Below are positions 43,203 to 54,708 of a DNA stretch of 64,000 nt, piece by piece; the stretch's first letter is position 1; every line of letters starts with the position of its first letter. The position numbers and the translations under genes were made by a program. The stretch is from positions 1 through 64,000 of the forward strand of contig NW_020290012.1 of the NCBI RefSeq assembly GCF_003144195.1, read 5' to 3'. Under the pieces are notes generated by a model. It was given only the letters and a program-made list of their open reading frames with translations. It searched no databases and was not told the DNA's origin. The DNA is from Ceraceosorus guamensis (taxonomy: Eukaryota > Basidiomycota > Exobasidiomycetes > Ceraceosorales > Ceraceosoraceae).

Positions 43203-46200
43203 CAATCCAACTTCTGTTGTACCCTGCTGCTGCTTGCAATTAATTGCGATGAGACCTATGAGTGCCCATTGACATGCAGCCTGCACAGCGCTGCTGTCAC
43301 CTTCCCCTATCACGCACCAGCCACATTCCTGTGGAGCGTCCTCGGGCCTGAATCTTCGTCTCGGACGTTTCTTTCGCACCGCGCCTCACCCGACGCTGGT
43401 GTCTCCATCATCTGCTGGAAGATTGATGCAAAGAGACTCTTGTGTCTTGCGCGACCTGAGGTACGTCCTGGCTGTTTGCAAGATTCACGATTGATCCTGC
43501 GGGCGAGAAGAAGCGCCGAGGTCTGGAAATGCCGCTGTGTGTATCTATTTAGATCAAGGCTTGGGCTCTCGGCTCCGAAACTTCAATCTTTCTGCTGCAG
43601 AGCGCGCACCAATTTAAGCGGACTTGCCCTGCATGAAGTGATTCAGGGAGTCGTTGAAGCATTTCCTCGCGTCGCGCTAGTCTGGGTCTTGAGTGAAAGA
43701 CTGTCGCAGTGCCTTGGCGGAGTCTTGTTTCGCTATGAGCTTGCCAAGGCTCGTACATGGCCGTCCACAAGAGAGAGGCCGCGAAGGGCGTATTTCGCAG
43801 CTCGCTTGGGCATCTCGCTCGATCATCATCGACTCGCTTTGAATGCCAAGGCCATCCGCTTCCCTGTTCAGCATATTGATTCAGCTGCTGCAAAACACCG
43901 GCACGCTATAGCAAGGGCACGCTCATGGGCCAGGCTTGCGCGGGGTTTCTCGTGTCTCAGCAAGAATCGCGTAGGCTAATCAATCAGGTTGCCATCCCCG
44001 GCGGCCAGCTTCTGTAGCGGTCTCTCCCTTAGATCGCAATCAGGTCTGCAATATGCAGACGCACTGGCGTGCGCCAGCAATGAATGAGTGGCCTGCGCGA
44101 CCCCACACTATGTGACGACCGTGCTGCACGAAAGAGTAGGATTCGTGATCGATGGAGTGGTGTTTGCTCGATCAGCCGCTGATGGGCCACTCTCCACTTC
44201 CGTGTCTCATCATCAAGACGATCGAGCACAAAGTTTCTCTCTTGGCGGCACTACTACTCGCAGAAACCACGCCCTGCTGCAACATTTTTCTTGCGATTGA
44301 TCGTGCCGGCGGTGTCTCATCCCCGTCATGGTGAGTCACGCAATAAGAGTTGCGAGCAATCAACGAGGTCTGACCCCCTCGCGATTCGTGGAGACTTGAT
44401 ACTCGACTGCATGCATGGTCGGCAATCCCACGGGGTGCATGCAGGTGTCGCAGACCGGATGGCAAATCTCGTACTGAAAAGAGATTTAAACATAGGTTCA
44501 CACTTCGTGGCAGACCCACACCCAACTTCTCTCTCCCACTGGCCCGACTTTCTTCTTCGTCCTCGACCAGCGCGATCATCTACGCCCTATTTGTGTTCAA
44601 CCAAGCTGTGCTCATTTGGAGGCTGAGCTGCCGACCTTCCGGGTTGAACTGACAAGCTGCTGTATTCAGGACACCATCAGCCACACTCGCCCGATCAGTC
44701 TTCAATCGAGGCATCTTCTTGACTGCTCTTCAAGGCCCACGCCCTGCAGCATCTGGAAGCACTCCCCGTCTTCTCTGTCACCACTCAACAGTATCGCATT
44801 TATTCGAAGCAGACTCTGAGCAGCCTGCATTCCTTTGAAGCACGGACCTTGTCAATCTCGCACTGGCCTCGTTCTCAGCCCTTGGCCACGCGTGCAACAT
44901 TTGTAGCAACAGGTCAAGCCGCAAGCTGCCGAGGAGCTTCGTCATCAACGCTAGATCTTGGGAAATCCTTGAAATTTGAAGGGGGACTGGACCCTTCGAA
45001 GCGTGTCACCACAGTCCGAACAATTCCGCCCCACCCCTGCAGCAATTGAGGAGAAGCTTCTCATTTGGATTCGGCGGGTCAAACGTCAATTGCTCCTGTG
45101 CAGCTTCATTGCTTGTGGTCTCGACTTTTGGAGGTGAGTCACACTTAGAGCAGATTTTGTCATTGTATCCTGCTGCTTGGCCCCTGCAGTAGCCGAAGCA
45201 AATTGACACACCCACCCGAAAGAGGAGGTGGGGGGCTTTTCGCGTGCGTCCATCCTCTCCCTCGAGCCGCAAGCATTGACCGGAATCCTGGCGCGCGACC
45301 TGCCTTCGATACCTGTCATGGTGAGGAAGCTGGAGCTGAGGTCGGTCTCGACTTTACGAACCACCAACAGGCGTGGTCTGACTAGCTGGACAAAAGCTCG
45401 TCTCAGGAGGTAGAGGAGGCGCGCGACTCGGGCCATCTTTCTCGTTGTGGATCTTTTGGCAATACGTTGTACAGAAAAGAAAACTAACATGTTCTGACGT
45501 CCTGCTCCTTGTATCCTCCCATAGTATCCACTCTTCTCGCAGCCTCCAGCATCAAGCGACGCCTCGACCCTCGCAAGAAGTGGTACCTTGGCTCTCATCA
45601 GGTGGGACTGTCCGTAGCCATCTAGGTGAGTCTGCTGAGGATCGCGAAGAGCAAATAGTTGGCGCCCGAGTCTCTTCATGCTAGGCTGGTTCGTTACGCG
45701 CTGCGGTCATCTCTCGTTCGCAAGATCCACGGCGACTCCACAGCGAGCTCTTGCTCCATCTGGCTCCGTAGAGAGAAGCGTCCTTGCGATGTGTCACGGC
45801 ACTCACACGGCGGCCAAATTAAGTCACAGAGGCTGCAGTCATTGGCGTTAGAAGACTATGGTCGACGTCTATGCCTGACGGCTTCTTACTTGTTGACGGT
45901 GGAGTCATCGCTGCATGGCGCCGAGAGCAATCACGAGTCAAGTAGCCAAGCTAGATGATCCAGGCTTTTGTCTCGGCTGGGATTTGCGACTGGGTGCGCG
46001 CGCAGCGGCATCAGCAGCTGGAACATCGCGTTTACAGCATGACTTTCCTAGCAGCCGGCACCGCCACACCTGTGTCTCCGAGACATTTCATGTTTGCGGA
46101 CATGCGCGTCAGTAAGGGGGATATGAGACAACCTCAAGTCACAGTCGTGAGTGGAAGGCATCTCTGTCCTCCGACCGAACAACGAATGTGTAGCAAGCGC

Positions 46201-46366
46201 AACGCGCAGCCAAGGGGTCAACAAGTCCCGCTTGTGTGCATCCGCGCGCCGTTAATGCAAGCGGCTTGCCTGCTTGAATGGCTAGCTGTAGGACGCTCAG
46301 CAAGATGTGGCTGAGATGCGCATGCTTGGTGGGCGCGCGGCGTCGGCGCGTTGAGGAGATCGCTCA

Positions 46367-46393
46367 GCATGCATGCATGCACGCATGCATGCG
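46367..46393. repeat. GCAT tandem palindromic repeat
   Basis: A run of GCAT tetramers (three and a half, then one ACGC interruption, then two more), so each overlapping octamer is the palindrome TGCATGCA or GCATGCAT. Further single copies lie nearby (about 46470 and 46503) and at 44410-44440. Confidence 0.9.
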
Positions 46394-47626
46394 CCCGTTC
46401 GCCGCCGCTACTCTACGATGCTTGCTGCAGACACTGGTCTTCCGCCGCAGGATGGCAGCAGTCGGCCTCTGCATGCATGCAGCAGCGACGAGAGCGGAGC
46501 CGCATGCAGGCTTGGTGTGGAGTTCCCACGGACGCAACTCGCAAATCGCTGTGCAGTCACCGAGTACAGTGGCTCGGTCAGCTGAGGGAAGGGTTCACTG
46601 CTGGTGTGCGTATAGCATCGCTTCGCTGCTTCCGGCTCGATCTTCGCGTAGGATGGCCGGAACATGGCCATGCTGGCGCACACCGTGAATGCATTCTTGG
46701 AGCTGTAACCACCGCCACGCGTAGCATGATCCCTACCGACTCGTGCGGTCCACTCACCACTGTTCGTGAATCACGCGTCGCAGCAATGAGGTCGCGCGCA
46801 TGGCTGCATGGCTAGCGAAGTGCCTGTACTTGCCAGATGCGTCGTCGCGAGCAGGAGTTGGGAATCGTTGCAACTGCCAAGCAGCATATACTTCCCGGCG
46901 GCGTCAAACCGCACGACACTGGCCTGATCTCAGGGATAGCTTTGTGTGGCATGTCTCAAGCCTACAGGTGCTATTGAAACAGTCTCCTGTTCAACGATGA
47001 GAGGCTACTTGCGCAATCGAGCTTCAAGGAGCAGCGCGGGCCCGATCTTCTGTCCGCGGCGGCCGCTTGTGGAATGGATCGGCGATGGGCAACCGCTTTC
47101 ACCGCACCGCATCATGTGCAGGCTGGAGCCTGCTTCACCGACCGGCCGACAACCTCTTTGCTGGCCAGAAAGTCGTCCGAGCTCAGGCCGTCACCGGCGC
47201 TTCGAGGCAAAGACGGCATCAAGTCCACCTCGATGAGGCCCGTGGGATGTTTCATTTGCAAATTTAGCAGCCGCCGCCGCGATGCGGTCGCAGATCCATC
47301 CATATCCAGCAGCTTGCTTCCTTGCTTGCTGCGCCGTTTCGTGCGCAACGCTTGCTTGCACATTAGTGCAGCCTGGGGCAGCCTGTCGAGCAAGCAGCGA
47401 AGCTGAAGGCTTGCCTCACCATGGATGCCTTCAAAAGCTCGTGCTCCTCTGTGCCGCAACCTCTTTCACTCGCTACCACCCCCGACGGCACATTCCATCC
47501 ACCTAGCACATCAGACATTTGCCGACCTAATTACTAACACCTCATTTCCGCTGCTCCCTAGTGCCATCCACAATATTCCTGCTAGCCCGCCAATTTGAAC
47601 TTCAACACGGAGGCCGCTTAGCCACC

Positions 47627-49641
47627 ATGCCTCACGCAAGTCGAGATTCGATAGTACGCAACTCGAGCTCGCCTCAGACAACCCGTCGTACCAGCCTTAG
47701 TAGAGCTGCGCGCCATGCTGCAACAGGACCCAGTCTCACAGGCAGTTCATCCGGCGGTCCACTCAATCCCCAAATGGTGTCGCATCTTGAGCTTCCTTCG
47801 CTCACAAGTGTGTCTACGCCATTCTTTGCGCCACTTCCCGCGCCATCCACTCTGGGAGACTCTGCTGAAATTGTTGGAACCCGGCCCGGGCCCACCATCA
47901 CAGTCACCATGCCTGGCCAACCCTCTGTTTCCGTAGCTACTTCAGCTGCCCCTCCCCTCACCTCGGCGAGTCTCAGCGAACCAAGCCCTGTTGGCACCTC
48001 CGCCACTCGCGCCATGGCTGAGACCATGCTCAGTGACATGAACGCCCGGTTGGCCGCCGCAGCTGCACGTCGTGCGCCCGCGGATGGCCCAGACTACACG
48101 GTCGCTGTCAATTCCTTGGGCATCGCCAGGCGGGAGTACCGCATCGCGCCGGATTCCGTCCCAACGTCCACTACCACACGCGGCATGGATGTTCGCGAGC
48201 GTCAGCGTGGTCGTAATGCCAGCGCTCGAAACCAAGCAGCGCAGGCGGAAGCCACTGAAGCTCGGCGACACAGGATTATGCGAGAGGAAATACATCGCGC
48301 TCACATGCAAGCTGGCGCAGCTCTAAGATATCTCGTCGAGAATGGTCTTCAGGATCAGTATGCGGCAGCATTTACCGCCCTCACTGGGCAGTACCAGCAG
48401 TACTATCATCAGTGGACGCAAATGGCAGGCTCAACCGACGCATTGGCTATGGGCACCTATACTGCAGGGGCTTCCCCGAGCTCCGAAGGTTCTGGGCCAC
48501 GCACAGAAGCGACGACTTCGACCGGTCAAGCCACCGGAGATCAGCCCTCCAACGTCACAACGCCTTCACTGCTAGACGTATCTTCGCTCGCTCAGCGCGC
48601 TGGAATGTCCATCGCCGAGCAACAGCAACAGCAGGCCTTTGCCCGCGCTCAGTATCAGGCGAATGTACGCGCTCAAGAACAAGCAGCTCACGCCGCCGCG
48701 CAAAGGCAACGCGAAACTCGACGTGTCGAAGCTCAGCACAAGGTCTACTTGATCAACTGCCGCCACTGTGGGGTGATGTTCACGAATAGAGGAATGAAGG
48801 TAAGTATCTCTTTGAACATCAGCTTGCCACGACCGGAGGCATGTGAACTGATTCCCGACTTACTGCTCTTGATCAGGCTGTGCTGCTCTTGCGTCCAAAC
48901 ATCACGCTATACAGCACTGACGCTTTCCCTGACAATACTGAGCCTCACCATGCACCATCTGGTCTCGGAACGGGCGAGGCAGGGCCGCAAAGGACTTGCG
49001 ACTGCATGACGCAGAGCCTGGCGTGCAAGGGATGCCACCAACCGATCGGCTACATGATCATGTCGCCCTGCTCACGCTGCACCAGCAGCGTTTCGAAAGC
49101 CCAGAGAGGCTCGAATGGTCACCGCACAGTACTGCATTGCACCGAAATCACCGTTCGTGAGCGTCGTTACGTCCCAGGAGAGGCGGGCGTCTATGCGTGT
49201 CCGCCTGCCGTTGCGATCATTGGCTCTCGCAGCCGTAGACCTGCCCGCGATGGTCCTCTGTACTACGCGGACCGTGGAGTCGCTCCGATTGAGGACGATA
49301 TACCCATGGATGAAGACGAATGCACGGACGATGAAGAGTACGACTCTCAGGACGAAGAGATGATCGACGATGCTTCAGCGGAAGCTGCAAAGGCAGAAGA
49401 GGCATTGAGCCAAGCGCGAGCCCAGGCTGACCAGCTAGTGGACGAGTTCATGCCTCGTCGCCCTCAGTCTCGTTATTTGCCTCAGACCAGCTTGAACCCA
49501 AGCAAGGAGGCCACGTCCAAGCCCCTACGCCGCATCAAGCGCGGAGAAACATTGTATTGGAACGACCTCGCGGCATGCGGCGAATGTCCTACACCGTTTG
49601 ATTCCGATCTCGCACTCGAGATGTGGCGCCACGGCCAGTGA
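47627..49641 (+). CDS. FAM72-domain protein with long fungal extensions
   Basis: Two exons (47627-48799 and 48877-49641) give 645 residues. The start is in the context GCCACCATGC; the frame upstream to 47561 lacks a better Met. Residues 1-370 are Ser/Thr/Ala-rich with a Gln/Arg coiled-coil-like stretch (AQRQRETRRVEAQHKV). The FAM72 core follows: CRHCGVMFTNRGMKAVLLL, LYSTDAFPDN, then CDCMTQSLACKGCHQPIGY and SPCSRCTSS. These include four Cys pairs likely to bind zinc. This corresponds to human FAM72 (about 149 residues), whose FAM72A form binds the uracil-DNA glycosylase UNG2. That role is not established for fungi. After the core come an acidic segment (IPMDEDECTDDEEYDSQDEE) and a C-terminal block with CGECPTPFDSDLALEMWRHG. 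Confidence 0.8.
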
Positions 49642-50336
49642 TGGAGAGAATTAGCTCTGCAACAACAAAGCTTGTCGCTGGTGATGATGCAGATGGGGGG
49701 AGGGCCCCGCAAGCACTCCTCCATATCTCTCCACCTCGCGATGTCGATGCTCAGCCTGATGCCATCAACTTTTCCTATTCGGTCTTGTGAGCCAATTGCC
49801 AAATCTGCGCTCAAATCTACACTTGCGTCGAGTAGTCTCGCCATGCTCCGAACTCTTCACGAGATAATACCAACCCATCCTTGCCAACATCGCGTCTTGT
49901 TTTTATACTCGCATGCACCAATCAACTCTTTGCCAATGCTGCTTTCCCTACCGGTAGCATCACGTTCTCGCGCTTGGTTCATGCCATCCTACCAATCCAT
50001 CATTACCATTACCATCATTATCATTAGCGGATACTCTTGTTCGACATAGGCCCTTTCAATACACATTTGGCGTTGCTGAGCTCGCATTGATTTGACGCTG
50101 CGCCATTGTGCGAGCAGATGCTGTTTGAAATGTGAACCGTTTCGGGTGGCCCTCATGCCAGGCTGCGGGACGTCGTGGTGACAAAAATACATGAAAGTCG
50201 ATAGAGTATAGCGGTGCTTGAACAAGCCAACAGGGACTAGAGACGTTTAGCTATGGCCTTGTTGAGTGCAAGCGATTGGCGCAGTGTGAGCAGCAGCAGA
50301 GCTCGGGTCGACAATCTGGCATAGCGTCTCACATGT
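49642..50336. other. Convergent intergenic region
   Basis: 695 bp without a supportable gene. It contains a CATTAC/CATTAT simple repeat at about 49998-50027. Confidence 0.6.
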
Positions 50337-51077
50337 TCAGCGAAAGAGTACCTGAATGGTGTACGTCTTGACATCGGGATCCCAATGACTCCATGTAGCA
50401 GGTTCATCTTTCGGTTTCGCACCTGCCATGGACGAGTAGACCACTCCGTACGAATTATCGACTTCCCTGGCCTGCAATTTGAAAGAGATGGTCTCGTACG
50501 GCTCTGCGGCCACGACGAGGTACTGCCACGCGCGATTTTGAGGTTCCACTCGTTGCTCGAAGGAGCTCATGAATCGGTACAGAGGTTTCACATCTCCCTT
50601 GATCTCTGGGAGATGGATCTGAAAAAGTAGACCCAACCTTCCTCCTACCTCCTCTTCACCTTCTTCCTCATTACTTCCGCTCAGCACCGGTTCCCTGACC
50701 TTGGTGATCTTATAACCTGGCCTGCCGATCTTGATGAACCTCTTCTTCTCTACCGCATTCGCATTAGGTCCAGTGATGAGTCTTTGAGCATCGGCAAATG
50801 TTTGTTGCTGAGCAGCTTCCCTCGCTGCTCTTCGTGCCAGGTTGGTCTGATGCTTTTTTCCCTGCGTGTGGGCCAAGTAAGAGCCTTCGTTGGTGTGCAG
50901 CGTGAGACAAAGTCGGCATTCCAAAGATCCCAAGTGGTTCCGCAAGATGTAGGGATCCTTGTTGATGTCGATCGTCTCCAGCGCAAGCTTTCGCAATCGC
51001 TCTCTTCGGTCCACATTGGCCTCGCTCGCCCCCGCCACACCGGCTCCCTTGTTGCCCGCGCGGTTTTGGTAATCCAT
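50337..51077 (-). CDS. PRP11: Splicing factor 3A subunit 2 (U2 snRNP)
   Basis: Component of the SF3A complex in the 17S U2 snRNP, needed for pre-spliceosome assembly. A single 246-residue exon starts MDYQNRAGNKGAGVAG, the strongly conserved family N-terminus. A matrin-type C2H2 zinc finger is at about residues 54-79 (CRLCLTLHTNEGSYLAHTQG, then KKHQTNLARR). The rest is the conserved SF3A2 body: RPGYKITKVREP, LLFQIHLPEI, PLYRFMSSFEQRVEPQNRAW, YLVVAAEPYETISFKLQ and SHWDPDVKTYTIQVLFR. It lacks the long proline-rich tail of the animal protein. It is divergent from AAR2, another splicing factor. Confidence 0.96.
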   Translation of the reverse strand: MDYQNRAGNKGAGVAGASEANVDRRERLRKLALETIDINKDPYILRNHLGSLECRLCLTLHTNEGSYLAHTQGKKHQTNLARRAAREAAQQQTFADAQRLITGPNANAVEKKRFIKIGRPGYKITKVREPVLSGSNEEEGEEEVGGRLGLLFQIHLPEIKGDVKPLYRFMSSFEQRVEPQNRAWQYLVVAAEPYETISFKLQAREVDNSYGVVYSSMAGAKPKDEPATWSHWDPDVKTYTIQVLFR

Positions 51078-51737
51078 GATGACGATCGCTGTTGCGCCGG
51101 GCGACGTTATATGTGGCTGTCACAGAACACTGGAATGCGCGGACAGCACCTCAACTTCGATGCGCTCTTTCTGTCAAGCCAAAGAACGGCAAGAGTAGCT
51201 TGGGTTGTGTCAAGGGTCTCGAGTCTTTGCTGGGTGTATGGGTGAGCGAAGCCAACAACAACGGCGTACCTGACCTAGAGCAGTAAAGTGTAGAGCGCTT
51301 TCTCGCAGGTGGGTGCGATGGTCAAGCTTGACCTCGTAAGGCGAAGGTTATGGGCGGCAGCAGATCGAGGTGCGAAGGTACACACTTGACTGTAGGCTAC
51401 TACCAGCACGATGCTGAACTCGATTCTCGATTCGTGATTCGTGATACGTGATTGTGAGTCAAGAGTGTTCATGATTTCGCGATTCCCGGCTTACCGTGAG
51501 TCTTCGGGTCACGTGACACAAACTTCCTGCTCACCTCCACGGCCCTCAGCCCACTCGAAATTGAAGCAGGACAGGTTTGCTAAGCTGCTCGTCGGTGACG
51601 AGGTCAGAGTTGCATCATTTCCACGACAGGCAAGCTCGACCTTCACCTTCATTCATATATTGATTGGACGCCCTCGGGAAGCCTGCATCAGGAGCAGATG
51701 CAGCGACTGCCTGCTCACATTCACCTTCACAGTCAAG
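51078..51737. other. Bidirectional promoter SF3A2/AAR2
   Basis: 660 bp start to start. It contains the densest cluster of the dispersed ATTCGTGATT motif in the window (listed separately). No gene. Confidence 0.6.
51429..51454. repeat. Cluster of GATTCGTGATTCGTGAT-type motif
   Basis: Nearly three tandem units of the 8-bp ATTCGTGA, one with a variant (GATACGTG). Further degenerate copies run on to about 51484 (ATGATTTCGCGATTC). Confidence 0.85.
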
Positions 51738-53269
51738 ATGGCATCTTCACACGCCACCTCATCGTCCTGCACGCTCGACCTCGATCCCGCGCTGCCCTTG
51801 ATGGGCGGCAGCACGATCCACATTTCAGGTCTGGACTATCCGCTGTCGGACGCTTCCCCTGAGGTCAATCAGATATCTCTGCAAGGCTTGACCAACGTCC
51901 CCACCGGTGTGCACTTCTTTGCATGGGATCCGCCCTTGAGCGCTTCAAGCCAGTCCTCTCTCCCACCTGGCTTCACCAATCGCGTCGGCTTCTTTGCCCA
52001 CCTGACATACGATGGGCAAGTCGTGCGGCGAGATTTGAGCAGCGGACATCGCAGTGGATCGAAAGGAGCGGTGTTGTCGAGATCCGCAGCTCGGCAAGAG
52101 CCCACAGGAAGTAACCGCAGCACTCAGCTCAGCTTTCCCTTGCCTACCTCCTCTTGGCAGAGCTGGCAGCGTGCGACTGCGTTGCTGGATAAGCGACCCG
52201 ATACTTTGCAACGCGTGCTGGGGGATCAGCTGAGTTGTTGTACATCCGATGAACTTGCGCATCCCGAACGACCACTCTGTGCGGGCAAGATCAGCTCGGC
52301 CGAGCAAAAGCTGGAAGAGTCTCTTCGGACTGCCAGGCGGAGGGATGTGAGCGGCGATGACCTGGCTGCGAAGGAGGAAGAGCTGGACAAGAGGCTGCGC
52401 TTCACACCTGTACTGCTCAGAAAGAGCTGGGTAGACACGGTGGGAGAGGAGAGGACGAGGTGGAGTCTGGACAAAAGTTTGGCTCTCAGAAAGGCCGTGG
52501 AAACCCTGGCTGGCGGTGAGTCGAGTGGTGTCATCTTGAGCGCGCACAAAGGCGTCGCTGACGTTGCTGATACTGCCACTGCAAACCTCGCTTCTCTGCG
52601 TTCACAGATCCTACAGCGCTACTTGCAGAATTCGAACTCAGCTTCGTGCTCTTTGTCTCGCTGTCCAGCCCCGCAGCGCTGAGCCACTGGCAATGCTTCG
52701 TCGAGCTATTTTGCAGATCCAGAGCTGCGATGGGCGCTCAATTCATCCACCAAGTCTCCGGTCATGGACTAGAAGCCATCTTACATGGGGCTAGCTCTAC
52801 TGCAGTAGCCGCATCAGCAGTCAATGGCAGTGCCGCTGCAAGCAATGGCAGCAAGTCGAGCGCTACCGATTACATGGTACCGGAGCTACACGCTGCATTC
52901 ATGCAGACGCTATGTGCCCAGCTCAATCTTTTGGACGCAGAGACGCTTCTGGGCGATCAGGGTCCAAATGACAATCTGGCTTACTGGCTCAGTCAGGAGC
53001 TTCACTCGCTACGGGCAGCCATCACCGACGCTCTAGCGGTCAGCGCATCTCCATCTTCCATTGCTACTACTCCATCGAATGCGGATCGATCTGATCCGTC
53101 CGAGAAACTCATATCGTGCTGGAGGGTTCTAGCGCGCGTTTTCAGGGAAAAATCAGGAGTGGATTTGGATGAGAGGAACGATGAGGAGATTCTGCTGCAA
53201 GAGCAGGAACTGTTTGAGAGAGGCATCGAGATGGGCGCGGAGGATGCTCCCGTCGTTGTCGACCTCTGA
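51738..53269 (+). CDS. AAR2: U5 snRNP assembly factor AAR2
   Basis: Cytoplasmic U5 snRNP assembly factor that binds Prp8 and keeps Brr2 off until nuclear import. Two exons (51738-52515 and 52608-53269) give 479 residues. The N-terminal beta domain shows GSTIHISGLDYPL, ISLQGLTNVPTGVHFFAW and FFAHLTYDGQVVRRD. A conserved stretch WVDTVGEERTRWSLDKSL lies before the intron. The C-terminal helical domain starts DPTALLAEFELSFVLFVSL, followed by HWQCFVELFCRSRAAM and FMQTLCAQLNLL. It is somewhat longer than the human protein (384 residues) because of Ser/Ala-rich loops (about 52800-52870). It is convergent with the aldo-keto reductase, with 136 bp between stops. Confidence 0.9.
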
Positions 53270-53405
53270 ACAGTCTCAATGTGACCAAGGGTCGTGGCAA
53301 ATGGATCATTGCCAAACATCGCGATCATAGGCAATTGCAACAACAGCTGGTATGCTCCGACTAACGCATTGCATTGTCGATGCGCTTTGCGGCATTGTAT
53401 GCAGA

Positions 53406-54708
53406 TCAAGGCGCTTTGGTAGGATCCCAGGTGACTCCACTGCCAGTCTCCAGAGCGTCCAATTTAGCAATTTCCTGTCCCGACAGCTCAAAGTCGTACA
53501 CGTCCGCGTTCTCCTCGATGCGCGAAGGGGTGACAGACTTCGGGATGACAATGTGGCCCTTTTGCAAGACGTATCGAATGAGGAGCTGAGAAGGCGTCTT
53601 CTTATGCACCTGCGCAAGACGAGACAGAGTCGCGTCAGCAGAAGACGACGGGGCCGCTCACGTGCGACAAAGGCAAGGTCGATCTGCGCCCGAGGCTGGG
53701 AGCTGAACGACTCACATCTGCGATCTGCTTGAGCTCAGGAAGATCGACGAACGCGCCCTTGCCGAGGGGAGAGTAAGATTGGATCTTGATGTCGTGCTTC
53801 AGACATTCCCGGACAATCTCATTTCGCTGAGGACAAAGATAACTTAGGTCATCAGCAGCGGAATGTCTGCCTACGAAAGAGGTCATTGGAAGGGCTCACT
53901 TGGAAGAAGGGGGAATACTCGATCTGTACGCCAGGATAGGGATAGGAGGCAGCCGATGCGTCAGGAACAAGCTCTTCGCGGCATCGATTGCCATGCTGTG
54001 GCAGCGGCATGCTCACCTGGTTGACGACTGGCAGGTTGTTGGGATACTTTTCCAGCAACTCTTGAATATGATGCACGCCATAGTTGGACACCCCGATGCT
54101 CTTCACTTTGCCCGCCTTTTGAGCGTCAATCAGACCTCTCCAAGCCTCCAACCTCAGTTCTCGGCCAGGATTGGGAGAGTGCAGCAAGAACAAGTCGTAG
54201 TAGTCCAGCTTTGCCACGGCCAGAGATTCGTCGACCGATCGCAGAGTCTTCTCGTAGCCGTGATTAGCTGTGAAGAGGCGAAGCACACGGTGTTTTCAGA
54301 CTGAATGCTGCGAAATCGACATGACAGCCCAAGTCTGCTACTCACCATCCCATACCTGTGTGTGTGTGCAGCGACCACGGGGAGGTGAAGAGTGCAAAAA
54401 TCGCTCGCGGTGAGCTTTGGAAGGCACGAATGACAATGATGTGCCCACAGCTCTGCTCCCCCAACCCCACTGACCTTTGTGGTGATCCAAACATCCTCCC
54501 GCTTGAGCCCGCTGGCATGGAAGGCTCTGCCCATCTCCGCCTCATTTCGGTACCATTGTGCCCCATCTAGATGCCTGTATCCATTCTTGAAAGCATGCTG
54601 CATTGCCACTTCTCCCTCTTTGCCCTTGGACAGATAGACACCAAGTCCTAGCTGTGGGATGGCTCTGCCATCGGAAAGCTTGATGGTGCTGGCTAGATTG
54701 AGAGACAT
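53406..54708 (-). CDS. Aldo-keto reductase
   Basis: NADPH-dependent TIM-barrel oxidoreductase. Six exons (54708-54475, 54355-54346, 54267-54017, 53923-53900, 53826-53716, 53609-53406) give 277 residues. The catalytic tetrad is readable: Asp and Tyr in YRHLDGAQWYRNEAEMG, Lys in DVWITTK, His in LFLLHSPNP. Also present are SIGVSNYGVHHIQELL, VNQIEYSPFFQ, SYSPLGKGAF and the cofactor region IRYVLQKGHIVIPKSVTPSR. Two exons are tiny. One of 10 nt encodes VWD and one base of the next codon; one of 24 nt encodes IEYSPFFQ. Both are needed to keep the frame and the conserved motifs. The substrate cannot be deduced. It is divergent from CZIB. Confidence 0.92.

Larger units (their letters stand above)
41616..47626. 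other. 6-kb region with no confidently recognised gene
   Basis: By far the longest gap in the window. It holds simple repeats, TGCATGCA-rich patches, several dispersed-motif copies (43482-43493, 44141-44150, 46762-46776) and many overlapping frames. The longest (42933-43979, plus, 348 codons) shows no domain, has a Cys/Arg/Ser-rich composition and crosses simple repeats, so I do not call it. Two leads are described as findings: a WD40-like frame on the minus strand near 46846-46921, and a phase-consistent three-exon set on the plus strand at 45015-45625. Confidence 0.5.

Noticed and set aside
42933-43979. 348-codon open frame on the plus strand
   Set aside because: No domain or conserved motif, Cys/Arg/Ser-rich composition typical of a shadow frame, crosses a CAG microsatellite and dispersed-motif copy, and has no clear Kozak context or neighbour support.
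45086-45679. 197-codon minus-strand frame
   Set aside because: No domain. Opposite-strand candidate exons overlap it and neither is supported well enough.
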